From Bin87 sp965261925 (lineage in GTDB: Bacteria; Chloroflexota; Dehalococcoidia; Lucifugimonadales; UBA3495): DNA of 64,000 nt. Each line of letters opens with the position of its first letter. Within the stretch, counting starts at the first letter, position 1. Both the position numbers and the translations under genes were made by a program. Location of the stretch: contig OZ253486.1 in NCBI GenBank assembly GCA_965261925.1, forward strand, positions 4,431,565 through 4,495,564, read 5' to 3'. The notes below the pieces were generated by a model. The model was given only the letters and a program-made list of their open reading frames with translations, searched no databases and was not told the origin of the DNA. Shown here one piece after another: positions 8,539 to 16,326 of the stretch.

Positions 8539-9474
8539 TCACGCTAACTCGGCCACCGCCCGCTCCGCGAACTCGGGACGCACGATGGACTCGTAGGGAT
8601 GGGGGTCGCGCACGAGGCCGCCGGAGATGAGTGCGTCGCGCATCCGGTCGAACCCATGACGGGTGATCGTCGGGTCGGTGGCCCACACGCCGGCGTCCTT
8701 GTACCGCTGCACTCCTTCGGCGAGGACGTTGCGGTCGTATTCTGGGAACACGGGGGCGATCCGGTCGGCGACTGCTTCAGCGGGGCTCTCGGCGACCCAG
8801 CGTTGAGCGCGGGCGTAGCCGTTCACGAAACGCTGCATCGTGTCGGGGTTATCGGCCAGGTACGACGGCGTGACTGCGAAGCTGCTGTAGCACACGTAGC
8901 CGCTCTCGTTGCCCAAAGTCGCCGCCAGGTGGCCGGAGCCTTCGGTGACCAGTTGCACCGCGAAGGGGTTGGGGACCTGCAGGTAGTCGGCGTCGCCGTT
9001 GCGGAACCGGCCCAACATCTCTTCGGCGGACAGGCCGCCCATCAGGTTGACGCTGGCCGGGTCGACGCCGTGCCAGCGCATCGCGGCCTGCAGCGTGGTG
9101 TAGGGAACCGGCGTGAAACCGACGGGAATGAGCGTCGCGCCGGCGAGGTCGGCCCAGCGCCAGCCGTCGGTGGGCCGCTTTGACAGCAGGAAGAACCCAT
9201 CCCGCTGGTTGATCTCGGCGATGTGGATCGGCGGGTCCGCGCTGCCGGCATCGAGGTCCATGAAACTGCGGCTGATGCCGCTCTGGGTGATGTCGATGTC
9301 GCCGGCCTTGAGCAGGTCGGTGCTGGTTTGACCGGCAGGGACGTGGGCGAAGTCCACATCCAAGCCCTGTTCGGCCAGAAACCCGCCCTCGACGGCGACG
9401 TATATCGTCGTGTAGAACATATTGCGGAAAGCCACCCGCAACCGGACCCTGGCGCCATTGCCTTGCTGACTCAT
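8539..9474 (-). CDS. NMT1/THI5-like (SsuA-type) substrate-binding protein without signal peptide
   Basis: 311 aa from ATG 9474, preceded by AGGAGA; a longer frame begins at 9504. Type II periplasmic-binding fold of the NMT1/SsuA family: RVAFRNMFYTTIYVAVEGGFLAEQGLDVD is split here only by length limits but reads as the usual opening, followed by DLLKAGDIDITQSG and PVPYTTLQAAMRW. There is no signal sequence or lipobox, which is unusual for a transport protein and leaves open a cytosolic or enzyme-like role, as in THI5-type proteins. Neighbouring ABC exporter is not its natural partner. Confidence 0.75.
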   Translation of the reverse strand: MSQQGNGARVRLRVAFRNMFYTTIYVAVEGGFLAEQGLDVDFAHVPAGQTSTDLLKAGDIDITQSGISRSFMDLDAGSADPPIHIAEINQRDGFFLLSKRPTDGWRWADLAGATLIPVGFTPVPYTTLQAAMRWHGVDPASVNLMGGLSAEEMLGRFRNGDADYLQVPNPFAVQLVTEGSGHLAATLGNESGYVCYSSFAVTPSYLADNPDTMQRFVNGYARAQRWVAESPAEAVADRIAPVFPEYDRNVLAEGVQRYKDAGVWATDPTITRHGFDRMRDALISGGLVRDPHPYESIVRPEFAERAVAELA

Positions 9475-9500
9475 TACATTCTCCTGGTGTAGTTGTTTGT

Positions 9501-11456
9501 TCACGCCGGCACGGGCAGGCGCAGGTTGCCGCCGGTCAGGACGGTCACTCCGTCCTCGCTGACGTATTCGACCCTTCCGCCCTCGTACTGCTCTTCGTAC
9601 AGCTGGGCGTACAACCCACCCCGGGCGAGCAATTCCGCATGTGTGCCCCGCTCCACGACGCGGCCGCGGTCGACGACGAAGATGACGTCGGCCGAAATGA
9701 TGGTGGAGAGGCGATGCGCGATGGCGATGGTGGTGCGCCCCTGCATGAGCGGCGCCAGCGCGGCTTGCACGTACCGCTCGCTGGTGGTGTCCAGAGACGA
9801 GGTTGCCTCGTCCAGGATGAGCAAGCGCGGGTCGTGCAGAATTACGCGGGCAATGGACAGCCGCTGCCTCTCGCCGCCGGATAGCCGGTAGCCGCGTTCG
9901 CCGACGACGGTGTCGTACCCCTCGGGGAACTCCACTATGCGGTCGTGGATGTAGGCTGCTCTGGCGGCCTCGTGCAACTGCTGTTCGGTGGCGTCGGGGT
10001 TTCCGTAGAGGAGGTTTTCGCGGATGGACGCGTGGAACAGGTAGCTCTCCTGGGAGACGTACCCAACGATGCGGGCCAGGCTCTCCAACCTGATGCGGCG
10101 CACGTCCACCCCATCGATGCTGACCGTGCCGGAGGTGGAGTCGTATAGACGCGGTATCAGGTACGAAATGGTGGTCTTGCCGGCGCCGCTGGGTCCCACC
10201 AGGGCCGCCAACTGGCCGGGCTTGACGTCCAGGTCCACGCCATCCAGGGCCCAGAATTCCTGCCCGTCGTCCTCGAGGTCGTAGGCATCCGCCAGCAGCG
10301 TTGCCGGGTGATAGTTCATGCGCACGCCCCGCAAGGCCACCGCGCCGGTGACCATCTCAGCCGGCAGGTCCACCGCATCGGGCGCGTCGACGATGTCAGG
10401 TCGGATGTCCAGGTAGCCGAAGATGCGCTCGAACAGCGCCAGGGACGATTGCAGCTCCACCGAGGTACGCAGCAGGGTGCTGATGGGGAAGTACAGCCGA
10501 GTTTGCAGGGTGGTAAAGGCGACGAGGGTGCCGGCGGTTATCGCGGCCTGGCCGATCCCGCCGAAGAGAAGGTAGCCGGCCAGCACGTACACGACCACGG
10601 GGGTCAGCGAGAAGAAGATCTGCATGCCAGCCCACACGGTCTGACCAGTCATCTCACGACGTATCTCCAGGTCAGACAGATGCACGTTCTGATCGTGGAA
10701 TCGGGCCACCTCGCGGTTCTGCGCCCCGAACAGCCGGGTGAGCATGACGCCGGAAACGGACAGGGTTTCCTGGGTGATCGCGGTCATCTCCGCGGTGGAC
10801 TCCTGCACCCGCGCCGAGACCGCGCGCCGGCGTTTTCCCACCAGGTAGCTGAACACCGCGAAAATTGGGGTAATGCCCGCGGCCACCACCGTCAACTCCC
10901 ACGACAACACGGCCATGGCCACCAGCGTGCTGATGAGGATGACCACGTTGGACAGGATGTTGCTGACGGTGCCCGTCACCACCACGCGGATGCCGGCCAC
11001 GTCGTTGGAGACGCGGCTCTGGATCTCGCCGGTGCGTTGGGAGGTGAAGAAGCCCAGCGAAAGCGATTGCAGGTGCGAGTACAAGCGGTCGCGCAGGTCG
11101 CGCATCACGCGTTGGCCCACCTGCTGGGTGAGCCAGGTCTGCAGCACGCCCAGGCTTCCCGTCACCACGACGACCGTGGCCATGACGGTGGCCAGGGTCC
11201 AGAGCAGCGGCAGGTTGGGGCCACCGTCCGCGAAGAGGGCGGAGTCGAACACCACCCGGATCAGGATCGGGTTGACCACACCCAGGCCGGCGGTAACCAG
11301 TATCAGGAGGCCGATGGTCAGGACGCGCGGCCAATAAGGTTGGAAGGAGCCAGCGATCCGCCGGTTCAGGTGAGGAACGCGCCGGCTGGGACGGTCCCGA
11401 TTCGAGCTGGCCGACCTCCGGAATCCGTGGGGCATGTTTTCACGCACCGGTCGCAT
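9501..11456 (-). CDS. ABC exporter, fused membrane and ATPase domains (MsbA/LmrA type)
   Basis: Half-transporter of 651 aa. Six transmembrane helices lie in residues about 45-340; the ATPase follows with Walker A GPSGAGKTT (about 425), signature LSGGERQRL (about 530), Walker B RLLILDEATSSLD (about 549) and the switch His in IAHRLSTI (about 584). It probably forms a homodimer exporting lipid or hydrophobic compounds. An in-frame ATG at 11435 is an alternative start. A short C-terminal extension (EYVSEDGVTVLTGGNLRLP) follows the ATPase. Confidence 0.92.
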   Translation of the reverse strand: MRPVRENMPHGFRRSASSNRDRPSRRVPHLNRRIAGSFQPYWPRVLTIGLLILVTAGLGVVNPILIRVVFDSALFADGGPNLPLLWTLATVMATVVVVTGSLGVLQTWLTQQVGQRVMRDLRDRLYSHLQSLSLGFFTSQRTGEIQSRVSNDVAGIRVVVTGTVSNILSNVVILISTLVAMAVLSWELTVVAAGITPIFAVFSYLVGKRRRAVSARVQESTAEMTAITQETLSVSGVMLTRLFGAQNREVARFHDQNVHLSDLEIRREMTGQTVWAGMQIFFSLTPVVVYVLAGYLLFGGIGQAAITAGTLVAFTTLQTRLYFPISTLLRTSVELQSSLALFERIFGYLDIRPDIVDAPDAVDLPAEMVTGAVALRGVRMNYHPATLLADAYDLEDDGQEFWALDGVDLDVKPGQLAALVGPSGAGKTTISYLIPRLYDSTSGTVSIDGVDVRRIRLESLARIVGYVSQESYLFHASIRENLLYGNPDATEQQLHEAARAAYIHDRIVEFPEGYDTVVGERGYRLSGGERQRLSIARVILHDPRLLILDEATSSLDTTSERYVQAALAPLMQGRTTIAIAHRLSTIISADVIFVVDRGRVVERGTHAELLARGGLYAQLYEEQYEGGRVEYVSEDGVTVLTGGNLRLPVPA

Positions 11457-11509
11457 CAGCTAACCCGCCATGCCCCGTTGCCTGCTCGGTCGAGAGAAGT
11501 CCAGTGAGA

Positions 11510-12394
11510 TCACCCCATGGCGTCCTTCAGCCGGCGGATGGCGTCGATGTGCGCGTCGGGAGAGGCCGCACCGCGCAGCCCAGCCGCAATGTGCGAAGCC
11601 CCGATCTCTTCCCAGGACTTCAGCTCGGTGAGCCAGTCCTCGGGGTTATTGTCGGCGGTAATGGTTATGCGGCCCTCGAAGCCCACTTCCGACGGGTCAC
11701 GCCCGGCGGCCTCGGCCTGCGCGCGGATGCGCCCCAGGATCGCCTGGCCGTTGGAGTCGGGAGCGAACATTGGGAAGTAGCCGTCGGCGAGTCGGCCGAT
11801 GCGCCGGATCGCGGCGTTCGGAGGCGTGGGCGCAGTGCCCCGACCGGCCCCGATCCAGATGGGGATGGGCCGCTGCACCGGCAGCGGGTTGATGCCGGCG
11901 TGGGTGATGTCGTGGTACTTGCCGTGGAAGTCTACTACGTCTTCGGTCCAGAGCTGGCGGAGCACCTCAATCTGCTCGTCGCAGCGGCTGCCCCGGGTGG
12001 CGAAGTCCACGCCCAGCGCCTCATACTCCACCGAGTTCCAACCCACGCCGATGCCAAGGCGCACCCGCCCGCCGGAGAGCACGTCGACCTCTGCCGCCTG
12101 CTTGGCGACCAGCGCCGTCTGACGCTGGGGCAGGATCAAGATGCCCGTGGTCAGACCGATCTTCTTCGTGACCGCGGCCAGGTAGGCCATGAGCGTGAAG
12201 GGCTCGTGGATATACGACTCGTGGGTGTAGGGGAATTGCGGCACCTCCGGATGCTTCTCCGGCACCGCGCCGAGCACGTGGTCCAGGATGCGCACGTGCG
12301 CATACCCCAAATCCTCGGCGGCCTGGATGTAGTCGCGCAGCGCGCCAAAGTCGTCCCCAATCTCAACAATGGGAACCGAAACGCCAATCTCCAT
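11510..12394 (-). CDS. LLM-class F420-dependent oxidoreductase
   Basis: Luciferase-like monooxygenase fold, 294 aa. It opens MEIGVSVPIVEIGDDFGALRD in pieces typical of the F420 subgroup, with LTTGILILPQRQTALVAKQAAEVD (about 80-103; shown here only to describe the strand pair), GRVRLGIGVGWNSVEYEALG and PIPIWIGAGRG. Cofactor is F420 or FMN; substrate unknown. First of three LLM-class enzymes in the window, a common signature of SAR202-like Chloroflexota. Confidence 0.85.
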   Translation of the reverse strand: MEIGVSVPIVEIGDDFGALRDYIQAAEDLGYAHVRILDHVLGAVPEKHPEVPQFPYTHESYIHEPFTLMAYLAAVTKKIGLTTGILILPQRQTALVAKQAAEVDVLSGGRVRLGIGVGWNSVEYEALGVDFATRGSRCDEQIEVLRQLWTEDVVDFHGKYHDITHAGINPLPVQRPIPIWIGAGRGTAPTPPNAAIRRIGRLADGYFPMFAPDSNGQAILGRIRAQAEAAGRDPSEVGFEGRITITADNNPEDWLTELKSWEEIGASHIAAGLRGAASPDAHIDAIRRLKDAMG

Positions 12395-12419
12395 GCTGAA
12401 CCTCCCCCGTTAAATGAAA

Positions 12420-12475
12420 GCGGCCCCGCCGCCCGAATGCTGGCTTTGGAGCCATTATAGCGGGTGGCGGGGCCG
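12420..12475 (-). terminator. Long GC hairpin, probable terminator
   Basis: Bases 12421-12435 pair with 12461-12475 (15 bp with one G/T position), and the loop holds a second small stem (TGGCT/AGCCA). Read on the minus strand it follows the small gene ending at 12503 and is followed by CTTTCATTTA, a weak T-rich tail. It most likely ends that transcript before the LLM gene. Confidence 0.45.
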
Positions 12476-12502
12476 GAGACAGGGTTGTAGTGATTCGCCC
12501 GG

Positions 12503-12778
12503 CTATTGCTCTAGGATCTTAATTTTCCCGCGCCACATTGTACGGTACCAATCTGTGACAATCTCTACGTCAACCACCTCGATACATTGGCCGCAGCAAA
12601 GTTGAGGCAACAATTCAGGGTTGGTAGGGACCAAATCGCCCCATTCCCGTTTGCCGCCATCGATACGAAAAACATCGATCGCCGTCCCGAAGCGAGTCGG
12701 GCGTGCCGGGCCCTTGCCAATGGCTGCGGTGAAGCTGGTCTGGTTGTCGTTTTTCTCGGAATCATGTACCTTGGTCAC
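12503..12778 (-). CDS. Hypothetical small protein
   Basis: 91 aa, lower GC than the metabolic genes. N-terminal half is polar; the C-terminal half reads as alternating beta strands (CIEVVDVEIVTDWYRTMW, then KIKILEQ), with CCGQC in the middle as a possible metal or redox site. No family recognised. It may form a unit with the HARE-HTH-like gene upstream. Confidence 0.45.
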   Translation of the reverse strand: MTKVHDSEKNDNQTSFTAAIGKGPARPTRFGTAIDVFRIDGGKREWGDLVPTNPELLPQLCCGQCIEVVDVEIVTDWYRTMWRGKIKILEQ

Positions 12779-12869
12779 TACGACCTCCTTGAATGCTCGA
12801 GTGTTTGAGGTGCGCCGTCACGCCCCGGCTCGCTTTCCACCACTAGTCGGGGCATTTTGTTTTCCGCGT

Positions 12870-13436
12870 CTATTCGTTTTCCTGCACCTCCTCAGCAGCT
12901 TTGATTTGGTAAGTCCCTTGGCCCACACGCTCCAGGCGCGCATCGCCAAAGAAACGCGCTAGCAACACGCTGGGCGGGTTTTTCCCTCGCACCTCCATAC
13001 CGCGACTACGCAGAGTGTCGTAGATCAAACTATAGTGCATCGGCTCTCCGATTTCGCGGAGCAAATCGACTACTGCATCAGCAGATTCCTGCGGCGTTGC
13101 TAGCGTGGCATTGTCTTCAGTTGCATGGCTTTCGCTGACATCGCCGTCGCTATTGGTTCCGCTGCCACCGGCCGAAAGGATCACATTCCAAGCTTCTACT
13201 TGAGCCTCGAGCGCGTGCTCTTGTGAACGCAGTTCCGCGATCTCCGCACGAACACGCGCCAAATCGTCGGTCAGCCGATGCCACTCACGCACCGCGATAT
13301 CTTTGGCGTCTCGCGGCAAAATGCCCGCCGAATCGAGCGACGGCTGATTGTGAGTTGTATATCCTAGCCCGGTCATAGGCATGCCTCCAACAATTGAGTC
13401 ATTGCCTATGATAGCGTGCACCTCAGTGCCAGTCAA
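12870..13436 (-). CDS. Coiled-coil protein with C-terminal HARE-HTH-like winged helix
   Basis: 188 aa. Residues about 45-85 form a heptad-rich coiled coil (ARVRAEIAELRSQEHALEAQ). After a polar Ser/Asp/Thr linker, the last 75 residues (VDLLREIGEPMHYSLIYD, LLARFFGDARLERVGQGTYQI in two parts) match the layout of the HARE-HTH (HB1/ASXL, RpoE-delta-like) winged helix, a DNA- or chromatin-binding module often attached to restriction and defence proteins. The gene is AT-rich and lies at the edge of the toxin-antitoxin patch. Start at 13436 or ATG near 13379. Confidence 0.55.
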   Translation of the reverse strand: MTGTEVHAIIGNDSIVGGMPMTGLGYTTHNQPSLDSAGILPRDAKDIAVREWHRLTDDLARVRAEIAELRSQEHALEAQVEAWNVILSAGGSGTNSDGDVSESHATEDNATLATPQESADAVVDLLREIGEPMHYSLIYDTLRSRGMEVRGKNPPSVLLARFFGDARLERVGQGTYQIKAAEEVQENE

Positions 13437-13961
13437 CTATGCCCGCTATAGACGAGAGCTAACACGGGCATATGGCAAATTCAATGCGCCGCCGCGCCAA
13501 TCATATTATTTGATATCCTATGGTCGTTCGTATCCGTATAGAAGCGATATGGCCGCAATTCGGCGCACAACGGATTGCTACTCACTGGACCGTTCCATAC
13601 GACGGTGCCATTCCACGACGGACAGGATGGCGCATACAACATCCACCGATCCTTATAGGGAAACTAAGCCATTCGTTAGCTCGATCAAGGACCGGCCTAA
13701 ATCCGTACGTTAGCGCCTCTTGAGTGGCATCAGCATGATGTGAAGAACATCCGCCCGGGCTACCCATATCTGTAGACGGGCGGGAAAACGTCCATAGAGT
13801 GCGGAGACTGGCGCTCTGTGCCAGGATCGAGCGGGACTTCGCACCGCCATCCGCTGGAGCGTGGTCGGCCCACGCCGCGGCCAACGTTTCGGCTGAGCGA
13901 GGTAACAGGAACAAAGCCTTGAATGCACTTCGCTATCGGACAATGGTGCGATTCGCACCGT
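13437..13961. other. Stretch without a supportable gene
   Basis: About 525 bases of mixed composition between the HARE-HTH-like gene and the decayed isomerase remnant. Short open frames occur on both strands, but none has a convincing start site, composition or family likeness. Probably degraded sequence belonging to the rearranged patch to the right. Confidence 0.4.
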
Positions 13962-14050
13962 TCAGATCATAAAGTTCATCTCGCCCACTATCCGCTCTCC
14001 CAGCGCCCGGACGCAGTCAATCGCCACCGACCTGTCAGCCGGCACTGCGC
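13962..14050 (-). pseudogene. C-terminal remnant of maleylpyruvate-isomerase-like gene (copy 3)
   Basis: Translating the minus strand gives SVAIDCVRALGERIVGEMNFMI and then TGA at 13962-13964 (quoted in two halves: SVAIDCVRALGE, RIVGEMNFMI). This is the last 22 or so residues of the complete gene at 16327-17142 (SVAIDGDRALGE, RIVAEMNFMI). It is one of two truncated copies of that gene end in this region, each lying just 3' of a hicB gene. Confidence 0.7.
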
Positions 14051-14060
14051 CTAAGTTCAC

Positions 14061-14393
14061 TTACGCATCAACAATGGGCGCCGCTACTGGCCCCATGCCA
14101 ACGTCCGTTTCCACGGCTATCACAGCAACCAGTTCCGTCGCCTCAGGCTATTCAGTGGAGGGGGCCACGTTTTGGCTGTGATAGTCTGCGGCGTCTGCAA
14201 CCGACAATCGCGGCTCGCGTATGGTCTCGCCGTCCTCGCATCAACCGGCAATGTGAAATGTGATGGCGTTACGTATCTCCTACTGTATCGCCTCCCAGAT
14301 GTGGCCCATGCTGATGCAAACCGGCAAATCCGGCACATATGCGCAATGGCTGTTGGGCGTCCGCTCGAACATCACCGAAAATCCCGGCGGCAT
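14061..14393 (-). pseudogene. hicB antitoxin pseudogene with three in-frame stops
   Basis: The minus-strand frame from ATG 14393 reads FSVMFERTPNSHCAYVPDLP and WEAIQ, then TAG; it continues in frame as EIRNAITFHIAG, TGA, CEDGETIREPRLSVADAA, DYHSQNVAPSTE, TAG, PEATELVAVIAVET and ends at TAA 14061. Residue for residue it parallels the intact HicB at 15763-16089. Just upstream (about 14393-14430) is a stub of a hicA C-terminus (QQAGMTEEDR), so a whole hicAB pair has decayed here. Confidence 0.75.
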
Positions 14394-14430
14394 CGGTCTT
14401 CCTCCGTCATTCCCGCTTGCTGCGGACCGA

Positions 14431-14691
14431 TCAGTCCCGAAACCGTTCCGGTATCCGCCCGCGACGCCGGCGAGCCTCGTCAAACTCCGCACGGGTCAAC
14501 CCAATTTGCTCGATTATGGCCCCGACCGTTCTGGGGGACACTTCTCCGCTGTGCCTCGGTAATTCTGTTATCAGCCCCAATCGCCGATGTCGGAACACGG
14601 TATGGTCGCCGCCTTCGGTCTCGCTGAAATTGAGCCGGCGCAAGATCCGCACCAGTACCCGCCGGCTTATCCCCGGTATGTACGGCGGCAT
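14431..14691 (-). CDS. hicA: HicA-type mRNA interferase toxin
   Basis: 86 aa, small double-stranded-RNA-binding-fold RNase of HicA type. The active-site region EGGDHTVFRHR (about residues 26-36) keeps the conserved His of the usual GSHHxF motif, and TVGAIIEQIGLTRAEF matches the last helix (usually RSILKQAGL). It starts 3 bases after the stop of a HicB-like gene, so the operon order is antitoxin-like, antitoxin-like, toxin. The C-terminal EARRRRGRIPERFRD extension is longer than usual. Unlike the HicA of the neighbouring hicAB pair, this frame is intact. Confidence 0.7.
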   Translation of the reverse strand: MPPYIPGISRRVLVRILRRLNFSETEGGDHTVFRHRRLGLITELPRHSGEVSPRTVGAIIEQIGLTRAEFDEARRRRGRIPERFRD

Positions 14692-14694
14692 AGG

Positions 14695-15024
14695 TTATCC
14701 GACTGCCAGCCACGGTCTTATCAGCCGCGGCGTAACCTCGCACACGTAATACTCCAGGCCCTCTTGCTCGCACTCTGCGACCAGTTCTGCAATGCGGGCT
14801 TTCCCCAACTCGCGCAACTCTGTCCGGCGAGGTTCGGTGTCGTCGCCGGGCAGCGGGTACATTTGCGCCATCGCCATGGCATCGGCAATCATCTTCAGAG
14901 CTTCCTCCCGGTCAGCGCCTTGTGACACGGCGCCGGGTATGCCGGGGCATAGCACGGCGTAGTCTTTGCCGGACTCGATGATGATGACTTCGTAAAGTTC
15001 TTCGCTGTTGTCTGCGGTTGGCAT
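14695..15024 (-). CDS. HicB-like antitoxin (second in tandem)
   Basis: 109 aa from ATG 15024 (GGGAG 7 bases upstream; a GTG at 15036 is in frame). The partial RNase-H-like HicB fold is recognisable in YEVIIIESGKDYAVLCPGIP, GAVSQGADREEALKMIADAM. The C-terminal half is helical and charged and ends with YYVCEVTPRLIRPWLAVG instead of a ribbon-helix-helix domain. Directly upstream of HicA; likely its antidote. Confidence 0.65.
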   Translation of the reverse strand: MPTADNSEELYEVIIIESGKDYAVLCPGIPGAVSQGADREEALKMIADAMAMAQMYPLPGDDTEPRRTELRELGKARIAELVAECEQEGLEYYVCEVTPRLIRPWLAVG

Positions 15025-15026
15025 AA

Positions 15027-15380
15027 CTACTCCCACTCGTACTGCGCCGGGCTCACTACCGCTTCTACCGTGGGATATCCGGCCGCCATCAGCTCTTGAA
15101 AATAACCGACGACTTCATCATATGCGTCGCCTTTCGCCGCCGTTACGCCATCCGTCAGCGCTTCGTAGATGGCATCGGCAATCATATTGAGCGCATCCTG
15201 AGGGTCACGGCCGTTGCTGACCACATCCATGGAGGGGCAAAAAACCGCCCACGGAGTTCCGGGGCTGTCGCCGCTGGTGTCACATACCAGCAGCACCTCG
15301 TATCCGCATGCTACTGGCGCGTTCTCAGCCCATTCCGCCGCCAGGGATTCGTCCGCGCGGGTCAGCAATGCCATCGCCAT
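15027..15380 (-). CDS. HicB-like antitoxin (first in tandem)
   Basis: 117 aa, start at ATG 15380 or 15374. Core: GYEVLLVCDTSGD, PWAVFCPSMDVVSNGRDPQD, ALNMIADAIYEALTD, the HicB strand-strand-helix pattern. Separated by 2 bases from the second HicB-like gene. Having two different HicB-like proteins ahead of one HicA is unusual; they may form a heteromeric antitoxin or serve different toxins. Confidence 0.6.
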   Translation of the reverse strand: MAMALLTRADESLAAEWAENAPVACGYEVLLVCDTSGDSPGTPWAVFCPSMDVVSNGRDPQDALNMIADAIYEALTDGVTAAKGDAYDEVVGYFQELMAAGYPTVEAVVSPAQYEWE

Positions 15381-15418
15381 GATCTCACCTCGACCTAGAC
15401 CAATGATAGCACTCGCCT

Positions 15419-15741
15419 TCAGATCATAAAATTCATCTTACCTACAATCCGCTCACCCAGTGCCCGGTCACCATCGATTGCCACTGAGCCGTTGCCCAGG
15501 GCGTGCTCGGCTGTCCAGCGGCCGATGCCCAGCGCGTTAAGGGCTCCAGGCCCATGGTGAGCTTCACCGTGGGCGAGTCGGGCACCGCGTATATGCGGCT
15601 GGCGCGGTCGCCGTCCATATTCAGCGTTGTCGTGCCACCCGCGTCGCCAGTGATCTCAAATACCACCGTCGTACCGTCGCGGGCCCGAACTTGCGGCCGA
15701 CCACAAAGGGCATTGCCATCCCGGTGCGCGAGTAGGCATGT
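15419..15741 (-). pseudogene. Frameshifted C-terminal copy of maleylpyruvate-isomerase-like gene (copy 2)
   Basis: Begins HAYSRTGMAMPFVVGRKFG directly after the HicB stop, then shifts frame near 15670 to TTVVFEITGDAGGT, and again near 15545 to ALGIGRWTAEHALGNGSVAI and GERIVGKMNFMI, ending at TGA 15419-15421. Each segment aligns with the C-terminal 105 residues of the full gene at 16327-17142. Two frameshifts and loss of the N-terminal two thirds make it nonfunctional. Confidence 0.75.
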
Positions 15742-15762
15742 TGATATTGGTTCCTTCGTGCA

Positions 15763-16089
15763 TCAGCGATCCGTTGCCACCGCTGGCGCGGCACCGAGTT
15801 CCGCCTCCACGGCAACTACCGCGACCAGTTCCGACGTTTCGAGCCATTCGGCCGAAGGGACGGCGCTATCCGAGTGATAGGCTGCGGCGTCTGCCACCGA
15901 CATTCGCGGCTCGGGCACGGTTTCGCCATCTTCCCGCAAACCCTCAATGTGGAAAGCGATGGCGTCACGTATCTGGTCTTGTATCCCTTCCCATGTGCGG
16001 TCTGTGCCAATACAACCCGGCAGGTCCGGCACATAGGCGCAGTAGTTGTTGGGTGTCCGCTCGAATACCACCGCGTATTGCAGCTTCAT
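15763..16089 (-). CDS. hicB: HicB antitoxin
   Basis: 108 aa from ATG 16089 (MKLQYAVVFERTPNNYCAYV), whose ATGA overlaps the stop of the shifted hicA frame. Conserved HicB core AYVPDLPGCIGTDRTWEGIQ followed by IRDAIAFHIEGLREDGETVP and a C-terminal tail. The usual function is to bind and block HicA and repress the operon. Its partner toxin is frameshifted, so it may now be an orphan antitoxin or a solitary repressor. Confidence 0.8.
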   Translation of the reverse strand: MKLQYAVVFERTPNNYCAYVPDLPGCIGTDRTWEGIQDQIRDAIAFHIEGLREDGETVPEPRMSVADAAAYHSDSAVPSAEWLETSELVAVVAVEAELGAAPAVATDR

Positions 16090-16287
16090 CGGTTTTCCTC
16101 CCTCAGTCCGGCCTGGCGAAGAATGCTCAGCCAAGTTCCCGGCGCCACGTCATCTCCCCGGATGGCCGGCTATGGTGACAGTTCCTGCTTTCTCTGGGTG
16201 CTTGAATTGGCGGTGGCTACCCCGTGTGCGAACTTGTTGCCAACCATCTGCTTCAACCAGCCGAATGGCATCCCTAACTTTCGGCAT
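16086..16287 (-). pseudogene. hicA: hicA toxin gene with a one-base frameshift
   Basis: From ATG 16287: MPKVRDAIRLVEADGWQQVR, TRGSHRQFKHPEKAGTVTIA, GHPG, a good HicA with GSHRQF active-site motif. Near 16155 an extra base puts TGA in frame; the next frame continues DDVAPGTWLSILRQAGLREENR to a stop that overlaps the hicB ATG as ATGA, exactly the normal hicA-hicB junction. The span is 202 bases, one more than 67 codons. Most simply a single-base insertion that inactivates the toxin. Confidence 0.75.
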
Positions 16288-16326
16288 AGGTGGTGGCCCA
16301 AATGAGGTTGTACGACGCTGTGTCCC

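Noticed and set aside
12815..12860. GCCCCG ... CGGGGC with T-rich stretch as a terminator
   Set aside because: Six-bp stem with a 20-base loop, and the T tract is on the strand with no upstream gene.
13381..13723. Short plus-strand open frames
   Set aside because: No ribosome site or family, and composition unlike a coding region.
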